10,601 bases of DNA from Verrucomicrobiota bacterium (GTDB taxonomy: Bacteria > Verrucomicrobiota > Verrucomicrobiia > Chthoniobacterales > UBA10450): positions 1 through 10,601 of the forward strand of contig QHNB01000158.1 of NCBI GenBank assembly GCA_003217965.1, given 5' to 3'. The position numbers and the translations under genes were made by a program. The notes under the pieces were generated by a model that worked only from the letters and a program-made list of their open reading frames with translations, was not told the DNA's origin and did not search any database. This document shows positions 1 to 6,693 of this stretch, in pieces (within the stretch, counting starts at the first letter, position 1; each line of letters begins with the position of its first letter).

Positions 1-284
1 CCCGGGAAGAGGCTGACCGAAGGAGGACTCTTGGGGCGCAGCTGTTTCTCTTTGGGTAAACGGAGCGTTCGAATGCGGGTGAGAATTTCCAGCCACGGCA
101 GGAAAAGCCAACTGGCGGCTCCGGCAATGCCCCAGGCTATGCTTCCAGTGATAAAATAAACGGCGAGAAATGAAGCGAATAATATTCCGAGTGCCCCTGC
201 CTTTTGCGCAAAAGAGGTTTGATAGCTGCGCAAGGCGACGCTGAGGACACCAACGCCTAGAGTAAGCAAAAGGCCGAATAGCAT
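1..284 (-). CDS. Small membrane protein, unknown function, C-terminus off the window
   Basis: An open frame starts at the ATG whose complement is at 282-284 and continues to the left edge without a stop, giving 94 residues. It begins MLFGLLLTLGVGVLSVAL and has two clear hydrophobic segments, about residues 1-17 and 33-62, followed by a basic, proline-containing stretch (RIRTLRLPKEK), so it looks like a two-helix inner-membrane protein with a cytosolic tail. The start codon directly follows the TAA stop of the glutaredoxin gene with no intervening base, so it is probably the third gene of the proS operon and translationally coupled. I do not recognise a named family. The reading frame, membrane character and operon position are seen in the sequence; any function would be a guess. 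Confidence 0.65.
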   Translation of the reverse strand, partial: MLFGLLLTLGVGVLSVALRSYQTSFAQKAGALGILFASFLAVYFITGSIAWGIAGAASWLFLPWLEILTRIRTLRLPKEKQLRPKSPPSVSLFP

Positions 285-536
285 TTAGGGTTCGATCCGA
301 CGCTCCCTTAAGAATTTCTCGAGTTGATCGGTATCGAAATTCGCCAGCACTTCATCGCCCGCGATCAGCGTCGGCACGCAACTCTGGTCGGAAAGCTCCT
401 TCATTTCTTCGTAAGCGGCGCGATCATGCCCTACGTCGATCTCGATGAATTTATAGCCCCGGCCGGTAAGATAGTCCTTTGCGTCCTCGCACCACGAACA
501 CATCGCGCGGCTGTAAAGTTTGAGATCAATCGCCAT
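285..536 (-). CDS. Glutaredoxin-like thiol-disulfide protein
   Basis: This 83-residue protein has the single-domain glutaredoxin/NrdH size and fold signature: an N-terminal beta strand (IDLKLYSR), the redox motif C13-S-W-C16, an LTGRGYKFIEIDV segment, and the cis-proline motif C53-V-P55-T56, followed by GDEVLANFD. Family members reduce disulfides in the cytosol using glutathione or thioredoxin-reductase electrons; both active-site cysteines are present, so a dithiol mechanism is possible. The ATG (complement of 534-536) directly abuts the TAG stop of proS, and its own TAA abuts the next ATG, so it is likely translated by coupling from proS. No Shine-Dalgarno sequence is visible. Whether it is a true glutaredoxin or an NrdH-type redoxin cannot be decided here, because CSWC is neither the classical CPYC nor the usual NrdH motif. 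Confidence 0.88.
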   Translation of the reverse strand: MAIDLKLYSRAMCSWCEDAKDYLTGRGYKFIEIDVGHDRAAYEEMKELSDQSCVPTLIAGDEVLANFDTDQLEKFLRERRIEP

Positions 537-2042
537 CTACGGTTCGCCTGTAAAAATGCATTTTCCTGGCTCGGACGGATGCGCAGGATCAGCGAGCGGA
601 ATGCAACGGATTGTAACTTTGAGGTCCGCTTTAATCTCGTCTTCAATCGCCCGTGATCCATTCCAATAGGCCAGTGCGAACCCACCATGAATTTCCGGTT
701 TACTGGCGTTTTTCGGAGTGAAGAAATCATAGAATTCCTCGCGTGTGTCAATAACCCGCGTGTTCGTATCGCGAAATTGCATGGCCCGCTGAAACAGATT
801 TCGCTGAATGGAATTCAGAATCTCGGACGCTCGATCCACGAATCCCTCGGTAGCGAAGACTTCTTTCGCTTTTACCGGCTGATCTCGGCGACTGACCGCG
901 ACTTTGCCTGATTCCAAGTCGCGTGGCCCGATCTCCACTCGGAGCGGCACGCCTTTCTTGATCCACTCCCAACTCTTGACGCCTCCGCCGAGATCGCGTT
1001 GATCGATCTCTACTTCTATCGGCCCGTCCCCATAACTACCCCTGCGCAGCTGAGCAGCAAGCTTCGTGCACATTTCAAGGACCGCCGCTCGGCTTTCTTC
1101 CTTGGGTGTAATCGGGATAATGACGACGTGAGTTGGTGCGATCCGCGGTGGCAAGACTAACCCATCATCATCGCCATGCGTCATGACGAGCGTGCCCACC
1201 AGGCGGGTACTCATGCCCCAGCTTGTCGTCCAGCCAAACTCCTGTTTACCGTCACGCGTCTGGAATTGAATTCCACTCGCCCGCGAAAAATTCTGGCCAA
1301 GAAAATGCGACGTTCCGGCCTGGATCGCTTTCCGATCTTGCACCATCGCTTCGATCGAAAGGGTCTGCACCGCACCGGGGAAACGCTCGCTCTCGGATTT
1401 TTCGCCGCTAAAAACCGGTATCGCCAGACGATCGCGCACAAAAGTTTCATAAACATCAAGCATGCGCCGGGTTTCCTCGCGCGCTTCGGCTTCAGTCTCA
1501 TGGACGGTGTGGCCTTCTTGCCAAAGAAATTCGGTTGTGCGGAGAAATAATCGCGGCCGCATCTCCCAACGCACGACATTGCACCACTGATTAATCAAAA
1601 CCGGCAGATCGCGATACGATTGCACCCATTTTGCGTAAGTCGCTCCGATGATGGTTTCACTCGTGGGTCGGATGACGAGCGGTTCGCTCAATTCCGCCGC
1701 CGGCGCCGGTCGCATTTTCCCGTCGGCGCCGAGTTCGAGCCGGTGATGAGTAACGACGGCGCATTCTTTGGCGAAACCTTCAACGTGTTCGGCCTCCTTT
1801 TGCATGTGACTGAGCGGGATGAAGAGCGGAAAATAAGCGTTGCGATGACCGGTGGCGCGGAACATGGCGTCCAATTGCCGCTGCATATTCTCCCAGATAC
1901 CAAACCCCCATGGACGAATGACCATGCAACCGCGCACATCCCTGGGTTCGGCTAACTCGGCCACCCGGACGATTTGCTGATACCATTCGGGAAAGTCTTG
2001 CTCCCGCGTGGGCGTAATTGCAGTTTTCTCGGCGTGCGGCAT
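537..2042 (-). CDS. proS: Prolyl-tRNA synthetase, archaeal/eukaryotic-type (short form)
   Basis: The enzyme charges tRNA-Pro with proline in the cytosol. The 501 residues show a class II core: motif 1 region around residues 37-76 (VIRPWGFGIWENMQ), the RPTSE signature at 125-129, motif 2 around 158-179 (RWEMRPRLFLRTTEFLWQEG), GTSH at 243-246, and the motif 3 region with TTSWGMSTR at 272-280. The class IIa anticodon-binding domain begins near 302 (APTHVVIIPI), and a C-terminal domain runs from about 405. There is no YbaK-type editing insertion, which marks the archaeal/eukaryotic (ProS type 3) form. In that form the C-terminal domain normally ends in a conserved hydrophobic segment with a terminal tyrosine (similar to FAKAY). 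Here it stops at GKCIFTGEP, about 11-13 residues early, with only C480 and C495 left as possible metal ligands. The start is the first in-frame ATG after the divergent spacer; no clear ribosome-binding site is visible. It heads the operon with the glutaredoxin gene. Confidence 0.95.
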   Translation of the reverse strand: MPHAEKTAITPTREQDFPEWYQQIVRVAELAEPRDVRGCMVIRPWGFGIWENMQRQLDAMFRATGHRNAYFPLFIPLSHMQKEAEHVEGFAKECAVVTHHRLELGADGKMRPAPAAELSEPLVIRPTSETIIGATYAKWVQSYRDLPVLINQWCNVVRWEMRPRLFLRTTEFLWQEGHTVHETEAEAREETRRMLDVYETFVRDRLAIPVFSGEKSESERFPGAVQTLSIEAMVQDRKAIQAGTSHFLGQNFSRASGIQFQTRDGKQEFGWTTSWGMSTRLVGTLVMTHGDDDGLVLPPRIAPTHVVIIPITPKEESRAAVLEMCTKLAAQLRRGSYGDGPIEVEIDQRDLGGGVKSWEWIKKGVPLRVEIGPRDLESGKVAVSRRDQPVKAKEVFATEGFVDRASEILNSIQRNLFQRAMQFRDTNTRVIDTREEFYDFFTPKNASKPEIHGGFALAYWNGSRAIEDEIKADLKVTIRCIPLADPAHPSEPGKCIFTGEP

Positions 2043-2179
2043 AGAAATGAATTGAGATACTTTCGGCGATATCAGCTAATAAAGGTGCAACGGCATTCCT
2101 CGACTTCGTGCCCGATGACAAGAGGTAAATTTCACAGGACCGCAACTTTGCCGCCGTCTTTGTGTTAAACTTTTCGGCT

Positions 2180-2488
2180 ATGACGCGTCAGATTGCCTTT
2201 ATCGTCCTGTTTGCCGGATTGCTGCAAGCTGGCGCTCTGGCACAAACGCCGAGGATGAATGGAGCTCGTCAGGCTCGCTTAATGAATCTTTCGGGAGAAG
2301 AACGTGCGCGCCTGCAATCGGCCCATTTGGCGGCGCTGCGCGATCCGGCGCTGCGCGAATCTCGCGAACGATTTCACCAGGCCAAAAGAGAATACCGAGA
2401 CAAGTTACGCGACGCTCTCCTTAAAGCCGACCCATCGGTCCAGCCCATTCTGGAAAAAGTGCGACGGCAGCGGCGCGAGGAACGCTAA
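2180..2488 (+). CDS. Small secreted, highly charged helical protein
   Basis: From the ATG at 2180 this gives 102 residues with a classical signal peptide (MTRQIAFIVLFAGLLQAGALA, cleavage likely after A21). The mature part is almost all charged alpha helix, rich in Arg, Glu and Leu (LSGEERARLQ, ESRERFHQAKREYRDKLRDAL). This resembles small periplasmic helical-hairpin proteins of the Spy/CpxP or heavy-metal-sensor type, but I see no confident LTxxQ-type motif, so that is only an analogy. An upstream in-frame GTG at 2162 would put extra residues before the signal peptide, so 2180 is preferred. It is divergent from proS across a 137-bp spacer and ends 84 bp before rplM. Function unknown; probably exported. 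Confidence 0.72.
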   Translation: MTRQIAFIVLFAGLLQAGALAQTPRMNGARQARLMNLSGEERARLQSAHLAALRDPALRESRERFHQAKREYRDKLRDALLKADPSVQPILEKVRRQRREER

Positions 2489-2519
2489 GAATCGACCTCG
2501 GGTAAGGGACACGGGGGGT

Positions 2520-2548
2520 TTGACACTGCCGGCTCTCACCCGTAATTT
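2520..2548 (+). promoter_or_regulatory. Candidate sigma70-type promoter for rplM-rpsI
   Basis: A perfect -35 box TTGACA at 2520-2525 is followed by a 17-base spacer and the weaker -10 hexamer TAATTT at 2543-2548. Transcription would begin near 2555, about 18 bases before the rplM ATG. The position in the short gap before a ribosomal-protein operon supports it; the -10 match is only 3 of 6. Confidence 0.45.
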
Positions 2549-2572
2549 CCGGGCCTTTTCCCGCCCGCTCTC

Positions 2573-2942
2573 ATGAAAACCTTTTCTGCGAAAGCCGCTG
2601 ACGTTCCGCGCAAGTGGTGGATCATCGACGCCAAGAATCAAGTCTCCCCATGTTGATACGGGTGATTTCGTCATTGTTGTTAATGCCGAAAAAGTGCGCG
2701 TCACCGGCAAGAAAGAAGAGCAAAAAACCTACATGAGCTTTTCCGGATATGTCGGTGGTCACAAATCAGAAAACGTGCGGGCGCGTCGGGCGCGACACCC
2801 CGAGTTGCTGATTGAACGCGCAGTCCGGGGAATGATTCCGCACAATCGGCTGGGCCGAGCTGTTTATCGAAAGCTCAAAGTTTATCGCGGTGAAACGCAT
2901 CCGCACGCCGCCCAACAACCCGCACCTGTAAAGTTGCGATAG
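2573..2942 (+). pseudogene. rplM: Ribosomal protein L13 gene with internal deletion and frameshift
   Basis: L13 is an early-assembling 50S subunit protein. The frame starts normally at 2573 (MKTFSAKAADVPRKWW to NQV, residues 1-24, through 2644). It then runs into TGA within four codons (TCC CCA TGT TGA). Reading resumes in another frame from 2646 with the conserved PHVDTGDFVIVVNAEKVRVTG and continues to the usual C-terminus (AAQQPAPVKLR) and stop at 2940-2942. Compared with E. coli L13, the 21 residues between the two parts (the LGRLAT...RGKHK...T block) are absent, and one base (T2645) remains, which fits a 62-nt deletion. With those residues restored the protein would be about 143 residues, the family length. 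As read it encodes only a 27-residue peptide or an N-truncated fragment. The intact rpsI starts 11 bases downstream. Either a sequence/assembly error or a true pseudogene with another rplM elsewhere. Confidence 0.9.
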
Positions 2943-2953
2943 CGCATTTCCTT

Positions 2954-3349
2954 ATGGCAGAGAATCAGCAAATTGTAGCAACCGGTCGTCGCAAAACTTC
3001 GGTCGCGCGTGTTCGGATGACGCCGGGCAGTGGCAAAATCGATATTAACGGTCGCAGTTTTGAGGAATATTTTCCCACCGGTCCCTTGCAGAACGCGGTC
3101 CTTCAGCCCCTGCAAACGGTGAAGCTGGTTAACGTTTACGATATCTCCGTTAACGCTACGGGAGGCGGCGCGACGGGTCAGGCTGGGGCGGTGCGGCTCG
3201 CGATTTCACGCGCCCTCCTCCAAATAGACGGCAACTTGCGCGGTACCCTGAAAGGCGAGGGCTTACTTCGACGGGACCCGCGTATGAAGGAGCGGAAGAA
3301 ATCGGGCCAGCCGGGAGCGCGCAAACGTTTCCAGTTCTCCAAGCGCTAG
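2954..3349 (+). CDS. rpsI: 30S ribosomal protein S9
   Basis: This 131-residue protein is a full-length S9: N-terminal GRRKTSVARVRM, the G-x-G-KIDINGRS segment, the central VNATGGGATGQAGAVRLAISRAL block, and the basic C-terminal tail (ERKKSGQPGARKRFQFSKR) that in S9 reaches the P-site tRNA; the final SKR is the near-universal S9 ending. It sits 11 bases after rplM, the standard bacterial L13-S9 operon order, and is presumably co-transcribed from the promoter candidate at 2520. The stop at 3347-3349 lies only 4 bases from the stop of the convergent TPR gene, so no terminator is visible between them. No Shine-Dalgarno sequence is apparent. Confidence 0.97.
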   Translation: MAENQQIVATGRRKTSVARVRMTPGSGKIDINGRSFEEYFPTGPLQNAVLQPLQTVKLVNVYDISVNATGGGATGQAGAVRLAISRALLQIDGNLRGTLKGEGLLRRDPRMKERKKSGQPGARKRFQFSKR

Positions 3350-3353
3350 TCGA

Positions 3354-4064
3354 TCACGGCCTGGGCCCAGGCGGAATGGACGCTGTTGGCGCGGGCATGA
3401 CCGGCGTCGCTGACAAGGATGGCGTCGCGCCAATGCTGGAGTTTTGCGATCCGCTTGGCTTTAGCATGCGAAGTAACCGTGCTGCTTCGATCGCTGCGTA
3501 ACTATCACGATATTTGGTCATGATCGTTTCACAAATTCGGCGCGCATCTTCGATCTGATTTTTCGCCTGCAAAATCCGTGCCTGCGTTAGAAGCGCATGT
3601 GGCGCATTGAAGCTGCCAGCGTCGGTCGACGCAACCAGCTGATACATCGCCAGCGCTTCTTCCTGTTTACCCAAGGACTCGAGGTTGGCCGCCATCGCCA
3701 TACGGGCAGTGCTGACAAGCTCGTGCTGGGGAAACTTGTCAACGAAGGTCTGGAGGGTGGCGTTAGCCTCGGAGAATTTCCGCTCATCACGCTGAATATT
3801 AGCGAGCAACAAATAAGCGGCGGCGGCGGCAGGGGTGTCCCCATAGCGATTGATTACTTGCAAGTACTCGTTCGCCGTTCCTGCCAAACCGAACATCGCA
3901 GAGGCGGCCGTTTCCCTCCGCTCTCGATATACGCGATAGCCGGTCAGGACGCTGATCGCGACGAGCGCGATCGCAAGCAAAGCCAAGAGCTCCTTGCGAT
4001 ATTTTAGCCAAAAGACCTGCGCCTCGAGTGCGGGATCAGCAGGTTGAGCTTTCGCGATTGGCAT
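3354..4064 (-). CDS. Membrane-anchored tetratricopeptide-repeat protein (YfgM/TPR_21-like)
   Basis: From the ATG at 4062-4064 the protein has 236 residues: a short charged N-terminus (MPIAKAQPADPALEAQVFWLKYRK), one transmembrane helix at about 25-46 (ELLALLAIALVAISVLTGYR), then a helical repeat region at about 55-200 with TPR-like units (AYLLLANIQRDERKFSEANATLQTFVDKFPQH; ARMAMAANLESLGKQEEALAMYQ; ARILQAKNQIEDARRICETI), and a low-complexity Ser/Pro/Ala tail. The layout resembles YfgM/BamD-type proteins that assist envelope or SecYEG function. That role is inferred from architecture only. An upstream in-frame ATG at 4112 would add 16 residues but would run through an intergenic-type hairpin at 4076-4097, so the shorter start is preferred. 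It lies downstream of the small membrane protein gene and is convergent with rpsI. Confidence 0.8.
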   Translation of the reverse strand: MPIAKAQPADPALEAQVFWLKYRKELLALLAIALVAISVLTGYRVYRERRETAASAMFGLAGTANEYLQVINRYGDTPAAAAAYLLLANIQRDERKFSEANATLQTFVDKFPQHELVSTARMAMAANLESLGKQEEALAMYQLVASTDAGSFNAPHALLTQARILQAKNQIEDARRICETIMTKYRDSYAAIEAARLLRMLKPSGSQNSSIGATPSLSATPVMPAPTASIPPGPRP

Positions 4065-4075
4065 TGCTTGGAGGC

Positions 4076-4097
4076 GGGCGTGCTTTATGCCACGCCC
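4076..4097 (-). repeat. GC-rich hairpin, REP-like
   Basis: On the minus strand the arm GGGCGT pairs with ACGCCC, and after a single bulged G a further GC/GC pair closes an ATAAA loop. It lies in the spacer between the 69-residue membrane protein gene and the preferred start of the TPR gene. It has no following T run, so it is not an obvious terminator. Confidence 0.5.
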
Positions 4098-4122
4098 CTG
4101 TATGGCGCGCAAGGTGCGAGCA

Positions 4123-4332
4123 TCACTTCAGCTGATCACGGACCCGCAAGAGAATCGGCCCGGTCGTGAGCAAGCCGACCGCGGCAAAGGCAAATCCCGC
4201 CGCCCGCCGCGCCCTTTTTTTCAAGCTGTTGCTAATTAACAAGCCGATGCCAATCCCGAGCGCAGCGCGGGTGATCGCGATCAGCCCAAGCTCCGGCAAG
4301 GTGAGGGTAATTTTCTTTGAGCCGATACTCAT
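4123..4332 (-). CDS. Small conserved-looking membrane protein, unknown function
   Basis: The 69-residue product begins MSIGSKKITLTLPELGLIAITRAALGIGIGLLIS, followed by a basic turn (KKRARRAAG) and a second hydrophobic segment (FAFAAVGLLTTGPILL), ending RVRDQLK. It is therefore a two-helix membrane protein with a positively charged loop. Its start overlaps the stop of the DUF2231-Rieske gene as ATGA (4329-4332), the typical arrangement for translational coupling, so the two products probably work together in the membrane. I recall similar small unnamed proteins in other bacteria but no assigned function. Confidence 0.72.
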   Translation of the reverse strand: MSIGSKKITLTLPELGLIAITRAALGIGIGLLISNSLKKRARRAAGFAFAAVGLLTTGPILLRVRDQLK

Positions 4333-5238
4333 CCTGTGCGACTTGCGTTACTGTTAATCCGTGCATTGCGCACCTCGATCATGCCATTGCGCACACGTAC
4401 CGCGAGACATGGCTGATCATACGAAGCCGGTCCATCCAAGACGCGTCCGTTCTCTAAGGAAAAACGCGAGCTGTGCCATGGACAACGCACGCTCAATCCC
4501 TCGATCTTTCCTTCGGCGAGCGGTCCGCCAAGATGGGCGCATTTTTCCGCAAGCGCATAAATCCGTTCGCCTCGACGTAAGAGTACCAAATCCACGTCGC
4601 CGGCTCTGGCCCGGTAAAGCTTGCCTTGGGGCAGTTCGTCCAGCGGCATGATCGCGACAAATTTTTCCGGTAATTGTTGCGGCGCGTGATTCACGCCAAT
4701 TTTCTCTTGATAAACGAGATGACCTCCAAGCCATGCCCCCGCCAGTGAAAAGGCGAAGCCGGTTAGGCCATTGGCAATGCCGCTGGCACGATTTCCACGT
4801 CGACGTTCCAACCATGAAAGCGAGGTAGAATGCGGTCGCGCTCAGATTAAAAAGGGCGTGCATCGCCCCCACTCGCTTTGGTTTGTCATTGGTGAACTGC
4901 CAGTCATTCAATCCTGCGATCGCGGCCCCTGTTGCCCCAATCAGTCCAATTCCCACGGCCATATCGGCACCGCGAGAAAACTTCTTATCGCCACTGGCAA
5001 ATTCATACAGATCAAATACCGCAGCCGTGGTCCATGCACCCAGAGGCACATCCGTAATTACCGGATGCAAAGGATGACCGAGCCAGGTTCCATGCAGGAA
5101 GTTTCGAACCTGCTGCATGAAACTGTTTTTTTGATTGAGCGTCGCTTCGGCCACAGCGTCGAGCGATTTCTCCACCGGACCAAGCCACTGGAACTGGTTA
5201 ATAATCTCGTCGATCTGTTCCATGTTAATGATTCGCAT
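4329..5238 (-). CDS. DUF2231-Rieske [2Fe-2S] fusion membrane protein, frameshifted
   Basis: Two frames join into one protein of about 302 residues. The first, from the ATG at 5236-5238 (alternative ATG 5221-5223), encodes a DUF2231 domain: HPLHPVITDVPLGAW at 55-69, membrane segments near 70-80 and 92-110, and MHALFNLSATAFYLA at 126-140. It then leaves frame. The second continues from about 4811 (LERRRGNRASGIANG), with another membrane segment and a Rieske domain holding both cluster motifs, C-A-H-L-G-G and C-P-W-H-S-S-R-F, near 4536-4541 and 4475-4484. Removing one T from the minus-strand TTT at 4817-4819 restores YLASWLERRRGNRA across the junction, so a single-base insertion explains the break. 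Rieske domains of this ferredoxin-like type pass electrons; membrane anchoring by DUF2231 suggests a redox role at the membrane, partner unknown. The stop overlaps the next gene as ATGA. Confidence 0.85.
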
Positions 5239-5326
5239 ATTGTGGCGGTAACGGTTCGATTGACAAATCCGAGCGTCCGTTCCGGGTCGATTGTCTAGTG
5301 TGGAAAATGCGAACGAAACGCCGGCT

Positions 5327-5512
5327 ATGCGCAATCCGGAGAAGGAGCCTGAAGATTGGACTACCGGCGATGAACCAATGACCGGACCGCAGCGCTCGTA
5401 TCTGCAAACGCTCTGCCGCGAGGCAGGCGAGCAATTTAATGACAAGTTGACCAAGGCTGAGGCTTCAAAGAAAATTGAGGAGTTACAGGCGAAAACCGGG
5501 CGCGGCAAATAA
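5327..5512 (+). CDS. DUF3072 family protein
   Basis: From the ATG at 5327 this gives 61 residues (MRNPEKEPEDWTTGDEPMTG, then PQRSYLQTLCREAGEQFNDKLTKAEASKKIEELQ). The tryptophan-containing EDWTTGDEPMTG block and the LTKAEASKKIEELQ helix are the hallmarks of DUF3072, a short soluble family of unknown role. The start is uncertain: in-frame GTG at 5300 and TTG at 5291 would give 70 or 73 residues, and no ribosome-binding site separates them. It is transcribed divergently from the DUF2231-Rieske gene, with about 90 bp between the two starts, and is followed by a hairpin at 5526-5545. Confidence 0.8.
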   Translation: MRNPEKEPEDWTTGDEPMTGPQRSYLQTLCREAGEQFNDKLTKAEASKKIEELQAKTGRGK

Positions 5513-5525
5513 ACTTCGATCTAGC

Positions 5526-5545
5526 CGCGGCGCTCTGCCGCCGCG
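5526..5545. repeat. GC-rich hairpin after the DUF3072 gene
   Basis: CGCGGCG (5526-5532) pairs with CGCCGCG (5539-5545) around the loop CTCTGC; one more C-G pair can form next to a bulged C. It sits in the 95-bp gap between the convergent DUF3072 and secreted TPR genes. No T run follows on either strand, so it is REP-like rather than a standard terminator, although a termination role in this convergent gap is possible. Confidence 0.5.
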
Positions 5546-5607
5546 TGAGTCCCGCGGTTACCGAGCGATCCTCTCCCATGGCCGGTGAACGCTGGGCCTA
5601 AACCCCG

Positions 5608-6498
5608 CTACAACGAGCGGAAAGGTTTGTGCGCCCGATAGAGCTGGAGACGGGCCTGGAATTTGGGGCGCACTTCTTCACCCGAGGGCAGCACCGAAAG
5701 CGCCTTTAGCTCGAAATGTTCCGCTTCCGCGAAGTTCCCAGTCTCGGCGTAGGCAGCGGCGAGAGTATCAATTTGATCGGCATCTTTCCATTTGTCGATA
5801 GCACACGCGCGCGACGCGAGGTCGATCGCTTCTTTTCCATTGCGATAGCGTGCTTCGGGGCAGGTCGCGCGAAACCAGGCAGTGTTGTTTAGCGCATCAG
5901 GGTCGCGCGGATTGCGTCGCACCGCCGCGACCAGGTCGGCCTGCGCTTTATCAAATTGACCCAGGTGAAAGTAAGCGTTACCTCGTTCGCTCAAAGGCAG
6001 AGCCAGACTGCTATTCCGTTGTCGCACCGCAATCGCGCGCGTCATTGCTTCCACCGCTTCCCGGTAACGATTCGTGCGATTGTAAATGACGCCGGCATCG
6101 TAGTAACCGAGGTCGAGCTGCGGATCGATCCGAATGACCTCAAGAAAATCGCGCAGAGCGTCTTCTCGGCGTCCGAGATGTTTGTAGGCCAACCCGCGAA
6201 AGCGATATGCGAGTGCAAGGTTCTTCGCATTGTCGTGCTCTTGTTCAATCGCCTTCGTTAGAAACCTGACCGCTTCCATGTTATTCTGCGTTAATTCCGC
6301 GGCGATGCCGCGGCCAAGGTCAGTACTTACATCGATCATCACACCCGATCCGCTGCTGCCAATTGGAGCTTCGGGTTGGTGCTTTTTGGCATTCTCCGGT
6401 AGGCGCGGATTTGTCGGTCCAGGTGGGGCTGAACCCTGCCCCTGTGCCCCGGGGCGACAAATCGCGAAGCAAACGATTAATAAAGCGAAAGCTCTCAT
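5608..6498 (-). CDS. Exported tetratricopeptide-repeat protein
   Basis: The 296-residue product has an N-terminal signal peptide (MRAFALLIVCFAICRPGAQG, cleavage near residue 20; no convincing lipobox), a Pro-rich linker to about 50, and then TPR units at roughly 94-127 (ALAYRFRGLAYKHLGRREDA), 128-161 (YYDAGVIYNRTNRYREAVEA), 167-200 (LSERGNAYFHLGQFDKAQAD) and 241-272 (QIDTLAAAYAETGNFAEAEH). The segment LNNTAWFRATCPEARYRNGKEA at 203-224, with the ending LQLYRAHKPFRSL, is typical of a TPR subgroup common in Planctomycetes and Verrucomicrobia. It is probably a periplasmic scaffold for protein-protein contacts; no enzymatic domain is visible. It stands alone: convergent with the DUF3072 gene on one side and facing the hairpin-rich gap on the other. 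Confidence 0.85.
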   Translation of the reverse strand: MRAFALLIVCFAICRPGAQGQGSAPPGPTNPRLPENAKKHQPEAPIGSSGSGVMIDVSTDLGRGIAAELTQNNMEAVRFLTKAIEQEHDNAKNLALAYRFRGLAYKHLGRREDALRDFLEVIRIDPQLDLGYYDAGVIYNRTNRYREAVEAMTRAIAVRQRNSSLALPLSERGNAYFHLGQFDKAQADLVAAVRRNPRDPDALNNTAWFRATCPEARYRNGKEAIDLASRACAIDKWKDADQIDTLAAAYAETGNFAEAEHFELKALSVLPSGEEVRPKFQARLQLYRAHKPFRSL

Positions 6499-6600
6499 CG
6501 CGTCATCTCATTACGGCAAATTCTGCCATCGGAAAATCCGAAAGGAACATGCCGGCTGGCCCTACAATGACAGGGTCAATAGCACATTGCGTCTTCGGGC

Positions 6601-6617
6601 ACGGGCTTCCAGCCCGT
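6601..6617 (+). repeat. Hairpin 1 of a three-hairpin cluster (REP-like)
   Basis: ACGGGCT (6601-6607) pairs perfectly with AGCCCGT (6611-6617) around a TCC loop, and TCTTTT follows at 6618-6623, giving it a terminator-like look on the plus strand. No plus-strand gene lies upstream to be terminated. Its core GCTTCCAGCC differs at one base from the core of the hairpin at 10030-10048. Confidence 0.6.
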
Positions 6618-6653
6618 TCTTTTGCGCCATCCCTTGCCACAAACCTCCGATAG

Positions 6654-6685
6654 TTGCCCGGCAGGATGCTGGCCGCAGCGGGCAA
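6654..6685. repeat. Hairpin 2 of the cluster
   Basis: TTGCCCG (6654-6660) can pair with CGGGCAA (6679-6685). Alternatively, within it, CGGCAG (6659-6664) pairs with CTG-CCG (6669-6675) around a GATG loop with one bulged G at 6672. The two foldings are mutually exclusive at the base. Position, GC richness and the bulge match the other hairpins here. Confidence 0.45.
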
Positions 6686-6693
6686 AATACTCA

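Noticed and set aside
1176..1550. Long plus-strand open frame inside proS
   Set aside because: It is the antisense shadow of the ProRS catalytic core, with basic, family-less sequence and no start signal.
2573..2942. Programmed ribosomal frameshifting in rplM
   Set aside because: Frameshifting cannot restore the 21 conserved residues that are absent from the DNA.
5239..5508. An N-terminal extension of the DUF2231 frame, open as far as 5508
   Set aside because: It runs antisense through the DUF3072 gene and has no family similarity; the natural start MRIINMEQIDEII is at 5238.
6601..6623. Hairpin plus TCTTTT as an intrinsic terminator
   Set aside because: No plus-strand gene ends upstream, and its core is shared with another intergenic hairpin, so a repeat is more likely; termination is not excluded.
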